A stretch of DNA of 33,704 bases from a virus: IMG/VR virus record IMGVR_UViG_3300027704_000079, positions 1 to 33,704 of that record; one strand, given 5' to 3'. Under the pieces are notes generated by a model. The model saw nothing but the letters and a program-made list of their open reading frames with translations, searched no databases and was not told where the DNA came from. The position numbers were made by a program, and so were the translations under genes. Of this stretch, positions 5,684-12,907 are shown in pieces. The number at the start of each line of letters is the position of its first letter. The stretch's first letter is position 1.

Positions 5684-6106
5684 CTACATAATCTCAGGAA
5701 AACACGCTTCTACGAGGCTTTTCGTTATTTTAGAGTAAGTTTTGTTTTGTAGTGTCGTAACAGTTCCATCTTTCGCTGCACAGAGAATGTGCGCGTCTTT
5801 CTCGCATAGCTGCTCAAGGATTCCAATAAATATTTTCTCTTTCCGAGCTCGGCTGATTTGATTGCCTTTTACACATGAGCCAATTGGCTCGAAGGCATTT
5901 CTAAGCGGGGATGGTTCTCGGCCCTCTGGGCATACCTCGAATGGAGGCCTCCCATACGGAAGATCTAATTCGATTTTATCGTTGTAGCATAGCTGAAGAA
6001 TAGACTTTACTTGTTTAAACGAGTTTTCTTTTAGATGGGCTATTCGCTCTTCGCGGGATTCAAGTTTACAAGTTTCTTCGAGGATTTCATATATGTATTT
6101 TTGCAT
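5684..6106 (-). CDS. Conserved T4-like phage protein, DUF6433-like (140 aa)
   Basis: It starts MQKYIYEILEETCKLESREE. The layout of a helical N-terminus, LKENSFKQVKSILQLCYND, a LPYGRPPFE loop, ISRARKEKIFIGILEQL, a strand pair around AAKDG, and ITKSLVEACFPEIM at the C-terminus matches my memory of the DUF6433 family found near T4-like replication genes. The family has no known function. Its stop is at 5684, right against the next promoter. The gene follows RNase H by 4 bases, so the two are co-expressed. Confidence 0.75.
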   Translation of the reverse strand: MQKYIYEILEETCKLESREERIAHLKENSFKQVKSILQLCYNDKIELDLPYGRPPFEVCPEGREPSPLRNAFEPIGSCVKGNQISRARKEKIFIGILEQLCEKDAHILCAAKDGTVTTLQNKTYSKITKSLVEACFPEIM

Positions 6107-6110
6107 AGTA

Positions 6111-6980
6111 TTAGGTTGTTGGAAAGAAGTCTGCTACTGAATCGATTAGCATATTGCATCGTTTTTCGATAAGGTAAGTTAGCACTCCACTTTTCTTTTT
6201 GTGCGTCTGCTGGTTATATTTATTATTAATATCTGTCTTAATATCTTTAGGAATGTAGTCAAAATCAATCACTGACTTATTGCGGCAATAATTGCGATAC
6301 GTATCTTGTCCCATCATATCCATTAATTGCGAATCGGTTTTAGCAGCGTACCACTCTTGAATCTTTTTAGCACGCATAGGTTTTTGGCGAATACCTTCTG
6401 TAAACGACTCATCTACACTTAGAACATTAGGAACACCATCGCTGCTATCACCGCGGCAGACGTGGTCGAATTTATAAAAAGCAGCATCATCAACTTTAAT
6501 GAAGTCGCGCTTCATTGGGCTAAATTGCTTAACGTTCGAATATTGCTGAAGCTGAAAGAAATCTTTGTCTGATGACACAATCATGACTGGTTCTCCTTTG
6601 CCGAAATCCTGCGTTGATTCAACCAGTTCAGCGATAATATCATCGGCTTCTGCGCGATCTACAGTGACTACAGGGTAGTGCATATTTTCTTTAATCTCGT
6701 CTCGCACCCCATTAATAAGACTGAAGAGGTGTTTCCAATCTAGAGGAGATTCGTCCCTTGTAGTTTTGCGTTTAGCTTTATACTGTGGGTATGTTTCTTT
6801 GCGCCACGAGGAGCTGTCACACGCTATTACCATTTGCCCGTAATCTTTTCGGAACTTGAGGTTGTATCTCCGTAGAGAATTGAGAACCATGTGGCGAATA
6901 AGGCCCTCTTCAATTTCTTCTGGTCGATCTTGCGAGAAGATGGATGCAATGGCAATGCCGCTGTAATCTATAATAATCAT
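6111..6980 (-). CDS. rnh: RNase H / 5'-3' exonuclease (FEN family)
   Basis: A 289-residue T4 RNase H homologue that removes RNA primers and flaps from lagging-strand fragments. Metal-binding motifs are visible: IIIDYSG at the N-terminus (Asp5), the arch segment CDSSSWRKETYPQYKAKR, AEADDIIAEL (about residues 130-139), SSDKDFFQLQ and GDSSDGVPNVL, the last being the H3TH entrance. Length is close to T4 RNase H (305). The C-terminus ends VADFFPTT, a short hydrophobic tail that could contact the clamp. It is the first gene after the promoter at 7006-7034, with a leader of about 18 bases. Confidence 0.9.
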   Translation of the reverse strand: MIIIDYSGIAIASIFSQDRPEEIEEGLIRHMVLNSLRRYNLKFRKDYGQMVIACDSSSWRKETYPQYKAKRKTTRDESPLDWKHLFSLINGVRDEIKENMHYPVVTVDRAEADDIIAELVESTQDFGKGEPVMIVSSDKDFFQLQQYSNVKQFSPMKRDFIKVDDAAFYKFDHVCRGDSSDGVPNVLSVDESFTEGIRQKPMRAKKIQEWYAAKTDSQLMDMMGQDTYRNYCRNKSVIDFDYIPKDIKTDINNKYNQQTHKKKSGVLTYLIEKRCNMLIDSVADFFPTT

Positions 6981-7005
6981 AATCTGTATTTGGTGGTCTG
7001 AGTAT

Positions 7006-7034
7006 ATTATACCACAATAATCACTAGATGTAAA
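7006..7034 (-). promoter_or_regulatory. Early promoter, TTTACA-17-TATAAT
   Basis: -35 TTTACA at 7029-7034 and -10 TATAAT at 7006-7011 on the minus strand. It lies in the 56-base gap upstream of rnh and just after the stop of the GIY-YIG-like gene. Confidence 0.8.
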
Positions 7035-7036
7035 TA

Positions 7037-7450
7037 CTATTTTTTCTTAAATACGTGATTTCGGTGTATTTTGCCGCCTATAAAGGCATTATAGTACTCG
7101 TCAGGCTTAAACAGAACTTCTCGATCGATCTGTTCTTTCATCTCATAGTAAGTCATTTCACCAGGAGAATTGCATAGTCTTAAAATGACCCGCTTAAATC
7201 TCCCGCGGCCGTCTTCCTCTAAGAGATATTTCACTTTGGCATTTGAGCCATAATACCTTTGCCAATCAGACTCTTTTATAGATCTACGTTTATTCTTGCG
7301 GCCTTTCAACGGTGGCTTTGTAACCTTCGACCAGAATTTCTTCTTACCGATATATTTCATGCCATTATAAATATCAGTGATTTCATACACGAAACCATGG
7401 TACTCTCCAATCATCTCAGAAGTAAATTCTGAACCACTGTAAATCCACAT
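7037..7450 (-). CDS. GIY-YIG-like endonuclease protein (137 aa)
   Basis: From the ATG at 7448-7450 the product begins MWIYSGSEFTSE. The GIY-YIG pattern appears as GFVYEITDIYNGMKYIGKKKFWS (about residues 18-40, first Tyr pair and then KYIG). A basic stretch KPPLKGRKNKRR follows, and near residues 60-66 comes DWQRYYGS, with a glutamate further on that would complete the metal site. It is short for a homing endonuclease of the T4 Seg kind (about 200 aa) and may be the nuclease domain alone. Cargo-like insertion between the Ntn hydrolase and rnh fits, but flanks show no disruption. The ATG is 4 bases after the upstream stop. Confidence 0.7.
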   Translation of the reverse strand: MWIYSGSEFTSEMIGEYHGFVYEITDIYNGMKYIGKKKFWSKVTKPPLKGRKNKRRSIKESDWQRYYGSNAKVKYLLEEDGRGRFKRVILRLCNSPGEMTYYEMKEQIDREVLFKPDEYYNAFIGGKIHRNHVFKKK

Positions 7451-7454
7451 GTGA

Positions 7455-8363
7455 TTATTTATCAGTAAACTCTTTAAACGATAAGAGTTTACGAGATGAA
7501 ATAATCTCAAAGAATGTCTTAGATTCGGGACCACTCAATCGATTATAATCAAATTCAACTGATGAATATATAGGACGGTAATGGAGAGTCCGTTGTTTTG
7601 GTACAATTAACAGCTGACCTGTTGTCACCATTTCGCCTTTTTTAATGTTTCCGGTTCTCATCGGATTCATAAAAACGTCATCATCAGGACATTTCGCTAT
7701 CATATCAATAAGATCTCCTGGATTTGAAATATCAGGAGATGCGAACTGTCGTGTGAAATCTAAACGTTTTTCGCTACTCTTTCTAGCCCTAATTATACGA
7801 TCATCAGTTGGGTTTTTGTGATACCCTAGTTCTTTCATTATAATGCCATGATTAGTTCTGCACGAACATGGTTCATTGCGGGAAATTTTATTAATTACGT
7901 GCTTATACTCTCTTGGGTTTTCCGATGAAGCATCGGCCTTTCTTACAGTATATCCGCCTTCGAGTATATAGCACTCGCTTTCATTAAACACGTATGTAGC
8001 TCCTGCCAGTTCTAAATCAACAAGAAGTTTTAGTGCGGCCTTTGGAGTTTTTTCTAGAAGGCCTTTACGAATAACTCTTCCATCAGGAGAATAATAACCA
8101 ATCTGGTCCCTCTTCTTCTTTTTGCTAATGATTTTATCACCTTCCTTTTCGTCGCTTTTTACGGAAAAAGATGATGATATAATTGCTAAACCATGCTCGT
8201 TAACACCTTCACTCCACCTGCTTAATTTGTCGTCGATGAAGAGGCGTTGTACACCATGGCGGTTTGATTGGGTTATAGCAACATCTGTTTTGTAGTTCCT
8301 ATCGCGATTTTTAGCGCCAACCCAACCATATCCATTTACGTATTTAACAACAACGACACACAT
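7455..8363 (-). CDS. N-terminal-nucleophile hydrolase, acylase-like (302 aa)
   Basis: Residue 2 is cysteine (MCVVVVKY), the position that becomes the N-terminal nucleophile once Met is removed. It is followed by GAKNRDRNY (Asn19, Arg20, Asp21) and NEHGLAII near residue 55, the hallmarks of the choloylglycine/penicillin V acylase and related amide hydrolases. NHGIIM near residue 170 is another conserved-looking loop. It probably cleaves an amide bond in a small molecule or peptide; the substrate is unknown. It is under a late promoter (8375-8382). Its last ten residues, LLSFKEFTDK, resemble the capsid-targeting peptide seen at the N-termini of the late proteins at 14.4-19.0 kb. Confidence 0.75.
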   Translation of the reverse strand: MCVVVVKYVNGYGWVGAKNRDRNYKTDVAITQSNRHGVQRLFIDDKLSRWSEGVNEHGLAIISSSFSVKSDEKEGDKIISKKKKRDQIGYYSPDGRVIRKGLLEKTPKAALKLLVDLELAGATYVFNESECYILEGGYTVRKADASSENPREYKHVINKISRNEPCSCRTNHGIIMKELGYHKNPTDDRIIRARKSSEKRLDFTRQFASPDISNPGDLIDMIAKCPDDDVFMNPMRTGNIKKGEMVTTGQLLIVPKQRTLHYRPIYSSVEFDYNRLSGPESKTFFEIISSRKLLSFKEFTDK

Positions 8364-8374
8364 ATATTTAATCC

Positions 8375-8382
8375 TATTTATA
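8375..8382 (-). promoter_or_regulatory. Late promoter TATAAATA
   Basis: TATAAATAG on the minus strand, 11 bases before the ATG at 8363. Matches the T4 late promoter read by a gp55-type sigma factor (the factor itself is not in this window). Confidence 0.8.
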
Positions 8383-8390
8383 CAAACAGC

Positions 8391-8798
8391 CTATTCAATC
8401 CATGAGCCATCAGATACACGCTTATTCTTAAGCTCCTCGTAATCTTTTTCTTTGCTACCTCCATCGTACACCCAAGCATATCCCTTTTCAACCATAACCT
8501 CGTTAATAGAGGTACTAAATTCTTCAGTGTATAGCCAACCTAAAATGCGGCCATATTTGCCTTCCTTTTCGGTTTTAATAATAAGCGAATTGCAGTTTTC
8601 AAGATGGGCTTTAAGCCACTCTTTTGCTTCAAGGCCAAGCTTCTTTTCGTGAAGATCTCTTGTCCTAGATTCTGGTGCATCGATAGCAGCAATGCGGACT
8701 CTTTCTTTTTTTCTAACACCAAACCCTAGATCCATTATCACGTCAATAGTATCTCCATCGACTACTCTGGTCACTTCTCTAATTGTGTATGTGTACAT
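8391..8798 (-). CDS. Staphylococcal-nuclease-type (thermonuclease) protein
   Basis: A 135-residue SNase domain. VVDGDTIDV carries Asp14, RIAAIDAPES carries Arg35, Asp40 and Glu43, GLEAKEW follows, and GKYGRILGW carries Arg84. All catalytic and calcium-binding positions of the family are kept, with numbering nearly equal to that of staphylococcal nuclease. No signal peptide, so it acts inside the cell, probably in host DNA degradation that feeds the reductase encoded just upstream. Its ATG overlaps the previous stop by one base (TAATG). Confidence 0.9.
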   Translation of the reverse strand: MYTYTIREVTRVVDGDTIDVIMDLGFGVRKKERVRIAAIDAPESRTRDLHEKKLGLEAKEWLKAHLENCNSLIIKTEKEGKYGRILGWLYTEEFSTSINEVMVEKGYAWVYDGGSKEKDYEELKNKRVSDGSWIE

Positions 8799-8959
8799 TA
8801 TTCTTCTAGGTCGACGTCTTCATCAAATTCGATATCGCTAGTTCCACAAAATGGACAGTAATCAGGGTCTACATAATTGTTATATTCGGCAGCTCTATCT
8901 TCGAACCACTCAACATAATAGTCGGCGTGGCACATGTGGCATTTAAGGTTTTCTTTCAT
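8798..8959 (-). CDS. Small zinc-ribbon protein (53 aa)
   Basis: It reads MKENLKCHMCHADYYVEW, then has a YCPFCG second half-site and an acidic tail (EFDEDVDLEE). Two CxxC pairs (about Cys7/Cys10 and Cys39/Cys42) make one zinc site. It sits between nrdA and the nuclease gene with one-base overlaps on both sides (TAATG), so it is translated with nrdA. It may be a redox or scaffold partner of the reductase, or a nucleic-acid binder; neither is shown. Confidence 0.8.
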   Translation of the reverse strand: MKENLKCHMCHADYYVEWFEDRAAEYNNYVDPDYCPFCGTSDIEFDEDVDLEE

Positions 8960-10605
8960 TAGGCTTCGCACGATGAACACTCATTAAGTGAGCGCGCTAA
9001 TTCTTGTGCAGGATTAGCGCTTCGTTGATAATATAGCGACTTGATACCATTCTCCCAAGCCCACACTAGAAGCTCATTTACTTCTTTTGGCTTTGTGTCG
9101 GGAGGGACCATCATATTAATAGATTGGCCCTGATCAATGTATTTTTGACGCTGTGATGCTTGTATAAGTATTTCTTTTTGGGAGATCTCACCGAAGTTTT
9201 TAAACACTTCTTTTTCGTGGTCAGTGAGAAACGTTAAATGTTGTACTGAACCGCCTTTTTCTAGAATACTTCTCCACGTAGGATTATCATCCTTAACATA
9301 ATATTTAAGAAGCTTCTTAAGTTCTGGATTCTTATATGTAAACTTACCCTTAGCAAGATCTTTTGTAAAATAATTACTATTAAGCGGTTCAATGGAAGGA
9401 CTAACTTGTCCTAGGATAAACGAACTACTTGTAGTAGGAGCAATAGCAACTAAACAGCTATTGCGCAATCCGTAACCTTCCATTAGTGAAGGAACCCCGT
9501 ACTGAATTGCCATCTCCTTTGAAGCGTTGATTGTTCTCTCTTGAATAGTCTTAAAGATAAGAGAGTTTTGAAGTTTAGCTTCCATAGACTCAAATGCGAT
9601 ACTCTCTTGTTGTAGATACGAATGCCAACCCAATACACCGACACCGAGGGCTCTCTGAGTTACAGCAAACTTATGTGGCGACTCCAGATTTTTGACGCAC
9701 CGCGTCTTATTGATGAATTCGGTCATTACGGCATCAAGAAAACACGTTAATGTCTCGATTGCATCAGTTTCTACGATCTCTTTCCATTTAGCGAGGTTGA
9801 GCGAAGATAGATCGCACACAAATGATTCATCTTCTTCACTTGAAAGAAAAATTTCAGTGCACAGATTAGAAGCATTAATTCGCTTATTCTTATCTTTGTA
9901 TACTTGCGGTGCGGCATTATTAGCGTTATCAGAGAAGAATATGTATGGGTACCCAGACTCGTATCGTTTCTTAATAACTTTTCCCCATATAGACCGCTTC
10001 TTTTTATCGCCAGCGATCATGTCATTCATCCAAACATCGCTAACTGTAACTCCAATAGAAATATCTTGAATAGAATTTCCTTCGCCTCTAATACCTAGAA
10101 ACTCTTCAATATCACCGTGGTCAATTGGTAGATAGGCTGCAAATGAGCCTCTACGAACGTTACTTTGAGAAATGTAATTAGTCAAAGAATCAAACACTGT
10201 CAGCTGGTGGTGGACACCAGTAGCGGCACCTCCACTTGAAATTTCTGAACCTCTATGACGAACGTCGCCAAAATACGCAGATGTTCCTCCACCTACCTTA
10301 GACATCGTGCCAACCTCGGCTATCTTCCCAAGTATCTTCTCCATATCGTCAGGAATATATGATCCGAAACACGATATTGGTAATCCTCTATCCCTTCCAA
10401 AGTTTGACCAAATAGGTGACGATAAAGAGTAGAATCCTTTGTGCATATAGCCAATAAACTTCTCGGCCCAGCCATCTGTTCCAAGGTATTCTTGCGCTTT
10501 CTCAGCGATGTCGACAATTCGCTGTTCGGCCGTTTCTCCGGGTAACAAATAGCCTCTCTCTAGAAACTTGCGGCTATCTTCATTCAACCAATAAATGTTA
10601 TTCAT
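8959..10605 (-). CDS. nrdA: Ribonucleotide reductase class I, large subunit
   Basis: A 548-residue catalytic subunit that converts ribonucleotides to deoxyribonucleotides. Visible are Cys79 (LPISCFG), the active-site triad Asn247, Cys249 and Glu251 (NASNLCTEIF), Cys264 (FVCDLSSLN), the radical-transfer tyrosine pair in SLYYQRS, and a C-terminal CSSC that exchanges with glutaredoxin or thioredoxin. It is about 200 residues shorter than E. coli NrdA because the N-terminal ATP-cone is missing, so dATP feedback through that site is lost. This is expected for a phage enzyme. Cotranscribed with nrdB (20-base gap). The leader is A/T-rich (AATATTATG) without Shine-Dalgarno. Confidence 0.95.
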   Translation of the reverse strand: MNNIYWLNEDSRKFLERGYLLPGETAEQRIVDIAEKAQEYLGTDGWAEKFIGYMHKGFYSLSSPIWSNFGRDRGLPISCFGSYIPDDMEKILGKIAEVGTMSKVGGGTSAYFGDVRHRGSEISSGGAATGVHHQLTVFDSLTNYISQSNVRRGSFAAYLPIDHGDIEEFLGIRGEGNSIQDISIGVTVSDVWMNDMIAGDKKKRSIWGKVIKKRYESGYPYIFFSDNANNAAPQVYKDKNKRINASNLCTEIFLSSEEDESFVCDLSSLNLAKWKEIVETDAIETLTCFLDAVMTEFINKTRCVKNLESPHKFAVTQRALGVGVLGWHSYLQQESIAFESMEAKLQNSLIFKTIQERTINASKEMAIQYGVPSLMEGYGLRNSCLVAIAPTTSSSFILGQVSPSIEPLNSNYFTKDLAKGKFTYKNPELKKLLKYYVKDDNPTWRSILEKGGSVQHLTFLTDHEKEVFKNFGEISQKEILIQASQRQKYIDQGQSINMMVPPDTKPKEVNELLVWAWENGIKSLYYQRSANPAQELARSLNECSSCEA

Positions 10606-10625
10606 AATATTATAATAGTATTTTT

Positions 10626-11603
10626 TTAACCAAAGAGATCAGACTCATCGAACGATTGACTTTTCTTCGAGTATTCAACTGGGCGAGAATGGAAGAAATC
10701 TGTCATGTTATTTCCAAGAAGCTCTTCATCAAACCACATGGTGGATTCTAAGAGAGTGTTATCTACCTCAAATACAGCCTTAAAACCAATCTTTTCTAAT
10801 GATGAGTTAATTCGATTCTTAATAAACTCTTTAAGAGTTTCGGCATTTAGTCCTGGCTCGTCAATTCCGTTAATCATCCAATCAATAATCTTGCTTTCAG
10901 CATTAAACGCCTCTACAGCTTCTCCTCTGATACGATCTTCGAGTTCTGCATCAAACAATTCAGGCATCTCGTCTCGGATTGTATTAATGATTTTTATGCC
11001 AACGAGTGCATGAATATTTTCTTCATTACGCGTGTATTTGACTTGTTGGTCAGTATCTTTAAGAACGTTTTTGTGACGAGCAAACCAATTGATTATATAG
11101 AACTGCGAGAATAAAGAAACGTTTTCGACGAATAACGTGAATAGCGTAAGCGCATAGAGATATTGCTTCTTAGAGCTTTTATAAAACTTGTGTGTGTATT
11201 TCCGCAAATAGTTTACGCGGCCCTGAATAAAGTCAAGCTTAAGATTCTCTTCAAAGATATCCTCCATATCAAGGATAGTAATAAGTCTTTCATAAGCATT
11301 ATTATGGATTACTTCGGTGTTAGCCATAACATAACCAAGATCTTGGATTGCAGGGTGCGGTAAGTTTTCACCAAGTTTTGCCCAAAAAGTCTTAACGGCG
11401 ACTTCGATTTGGGCAACTGCTGAAAGTGTTCGGACAATAATTTCCCTCTCCTGATCGTCTAATACAGTTTTAAACTGATGCACATCAGAGGTAAATGAAA
11501 ATTCTTTATCAGTCCAAAATCCATTGTGCATAGATTCAATGAACTGTTCAGTCCATGGATATTGGTTTGGTTTGCGAGATACTTGTTCTTTAAATATAGA
11601 CAT
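10626..11603 (-). CDS. nrdB: Ribonucleotide reductase class I, small subunit
   Basis: A 325-residue ferritin-fold radical subunit. Predicted metal ligands: Glu67 (AQIEVAVKTFW), Glu97 and His100 (EVIHNNAY), Glu160 (FVENVSLF), Glu195 and His198 (EENIH). The radical tyrosine is Tyr104. The first ligand is Glu rather than the Asp of E. coli NrdB, and the AQIEVAVKTFW helix resembles the Bacteroidetes-type branch. The C-terminal tail (SFDESDLFG) should dock into NrdA. First gene after the promoter at 11625-11653, with a leader of about 14 bases. Confidence 0.93.
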   Translation of the reverse strand: MSIFKEQVSRKPNQYPWTEQFIESMHNGFWTDKEFSFTSDVHQFKTVLDDQEREIIVRTLSAVAQIEVAVKTFWAKLGENLPHPAIQDLGYVMANTEVIHNNAYERLITILDMEDIFEENLKLDFIQGRVNYLRKYTHKFYKSSKKQYLYALTLFTLFVENVSLFSQFYIINWFARHKNVLKDTDQQVKYTRNEENIHALVGIKIINTIRDEMPELFDAELEDRIRGEAVEAFNAESKIIDWMINGIDEPGLNAETLKEFIKNRINSSLEKIGFKAVFEVDNTLLESTMWFDEELLGNNMTDFFHSRPVEYSKKSQSFDESDLFG

Positions 11604-11624
11604 AGGGTTGTGGTGCCAGATAGT

Positions 11625-11653
11625 ATTATACCATACCAGACGGAAAATGTAAA
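11625..11653 (-). promoter_or_regulatory. Early promoter, TTTACA-17-TATAAT
   Basis: -35 TTTACA at 11648-11653 and -10 TATAAT at 11625-11630 on the minus strand; drives nrdB, nrdA and probably the genes down to about 8391. Confidence 0.85.
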
Positions 11654-11663
11654 TTAAATTATT

Positions 11664-11936
11664 TTACTTATTACAGCGATAAAGTGCGCGTAAAGCACCA
11701 TTGTCGGCATTCCGTAGAACTATCACTGAATTTTCATTCCTATTATAATAACGAACAATACCCTTCTCTTCTTCGTTAATAAATTTAGACCATCTTTCAT
11801 ATCTGGTTCGACCAGACTCAAACTTCCGGAAGGTTTCTGGTGAGACATCGAAAACACGATATTTTTGCTTTTTAACAATAGATAATGGCCTATGCGCTAA
11901 TGCTATAGCTGATGTGGTGGTTTCTTCTTTATTCAT
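11664..11936 (-). CDS. Hypothetical protein (90 aa)
   Basis: A basic soluble protein starting MNKEETTTSAIALAH, with FRKFESGRTRYERWSKF in the middle and VIVLRNADNGALRALYRC at the end. The end looks like a small beta sheet with a helix. No family recognised. Its ATG overlaps the upstream TGA as ATGA (11933-11936). It is the last gene of a late-type group that begins at 12882. Confidence 0.7.
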   Translation of the reverse strand: MNKEETTTSAIALAHRPLSIVKKQKYRVFDVSPETFRKFESGRTRYERWSKFINEEEKGIVRYYNRNENSVIVLRNADNGALRALYRCNK

Positions 11937-12511
11937 CTGATGATATCTTCCTGTGTAATGTAAATCGTCTGTAAGGTTTTTTTGTGTTTTGCCTCAAATA
12001 CCATGTGGCCCAGTACTGAGCCACATGGTTGAGATTCCGTAATTTGTACCAAAGAACCTTTAAGAGCTAATATTTCTCCTGTTTTTGGTAATGCAATGTC
12101 ACGTACAAGTGCATATTTTCCCGTTTCTATATTTCCGTCTTCAGTCAAATACCATTCATTCAAGTCTGGTTTATATTCCGAAAGATCTACACCATTAGAT
12201 TCATTAAGGATCTTAATTAGACGTTTATCGCTAATATTGGCATGTTCCTTAATAAGATACAACGCCGCGGCGTAACGTGCGATTGTACTTTGCCCGAGAG
12301 GGATTTTTCCCAACAGTCGGCGGAGATTAAACACTAATTTATGAAAAACGCTATATGCTGATTTCTCTTTGGATGTTTCAGGTTTTTTAAGCCTTACTCC
12401 CTTTTCATCAACGATGCCTTGTTTAAACGCTGCTGTCTTTATCCACGGCATCGTCAATAGACGAAGGAATCGTAGTGCGTAAAAAAAATCTGGTCCTCTA
12501 AATAATGACAT
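11933..12511 (-). CDS. Conserved phage protein of unknown function (192 aa)
   Basis: The N-terminus is hydrophobic-aromatic (MSLFRGPDFFYALRFLRLL, then TMPWIKTAAF). A helical region follows (FHKLVFNLRRLLGKIPLG, then STIARYAAALYLIKEH) and a beta-rich C-terminal domain from about residue 110 (YLTEDGNIETGKYALVRD). I recall similar openings (LFYALRFL..PW.KT.A) in marine T4-like phages but know no function. The C-terminal domain could be a small barrel. It follows its upstream neighbour by 2 bases. Confidence 0.75.
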   Translation of the reverse strand: MSLFRGPDFFYALRFLRLLTMPWIKTAAFKQGIVDEKGVRLKKPETSKEKSAYSVFHKLVFNLRRLLGKIPLGQSTIARYAAALYLIKEHANISDKRLIKILNESNGVDLSEYKPDLNEWYLTEDGNIETGKYALVRDIALPKTGEILALKGSLVQITESQPCGSVLGHMVFEAKHKKTLQTIYITQEDIIR

Positions 12512-12513
12512 TG

Positions 12514-12882
12514 TTATATTTCTTTAAGTTTCTTAGCTATGTTCAAATCGATACTAATATCCTGGTAACTGCTGTTTGGCAAATAATTTAAGAATATTAG
12601 AAAGGTTTTTAGTGCATACCACAAATCTTTATCGACTCTATAGAATAGCATTCTCGTTGCTGCTTGTATTTGGAACACATTATAGATTATGATGAGGTGA
12701 TTTAGAAGTAGTCTTTCTTGTATTTTTCCGTTTTCTCTGTAACGTCTAAACAATCTTACGACATATTTAAACTTTGCGAGATCCTCGTAAAACTCCTCTG
12801 TAGATAAACATGTAGGATTATCATAATATTTTGCTGCAAATAATTCAAAGTTTTCATTATCTAATTTGTCAAACAACTTCAT
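12514..12882 (-). CDS. Conserved helical phage protein (122 aa)
   Basis: An all-helical, Tyr- and Arg-rich protein starting MKLFDKLDNENFELFAAKYY. Its opening, followed by a CLSTEEFYEDLAKFKYVVRLFRRY helix and LLNHLIIIYNVF, is of a kind seen repeatedly in T4-like phages of marine bacteria. No enzymatic residues stand out; a structural or assembly role is possible. A GATAAATA element lies 7 bases upstream of the ATG, so the mRNA is nearly leaderless and late. Confidence 0.75.
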   Translation of the reverse strand: MKLFDKLDNENFELFAAKYYDNPTCLSTEEFYEDLAKFKYVVRLFRRYRENGKIQERLLLNHLIIIYNVFQIQAATRMLFYRVDKDLWYALKTFLIFLNYLPNSSYQDISIDLNIAKKLKEI

Positions 12883-12889
12883 ATAAAGT

Positions 12890-12897
12890 TATTTATC
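12890..12897 (-). promoter_or_regulatory. Late promoter variant GATAAATA
   Basis: GATAAATAA on the minus strand, 7 bases before the ATG at 12882. One mismatch from TATAAATA; position and spacing match the other late promoters. Confidence 0.55.
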
Positions 12898-12907
12898 CAC
12901 ATTCAAT

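Noticed and set aside
7451-7534. Longer GIY-YIG-like protein starting at 7534
   Set aside because: The extra 28 codons overlap the end of the Ntn-hydrolase gene in another frame and have no start signal. The ATG at 7450 follows the upstream stop.
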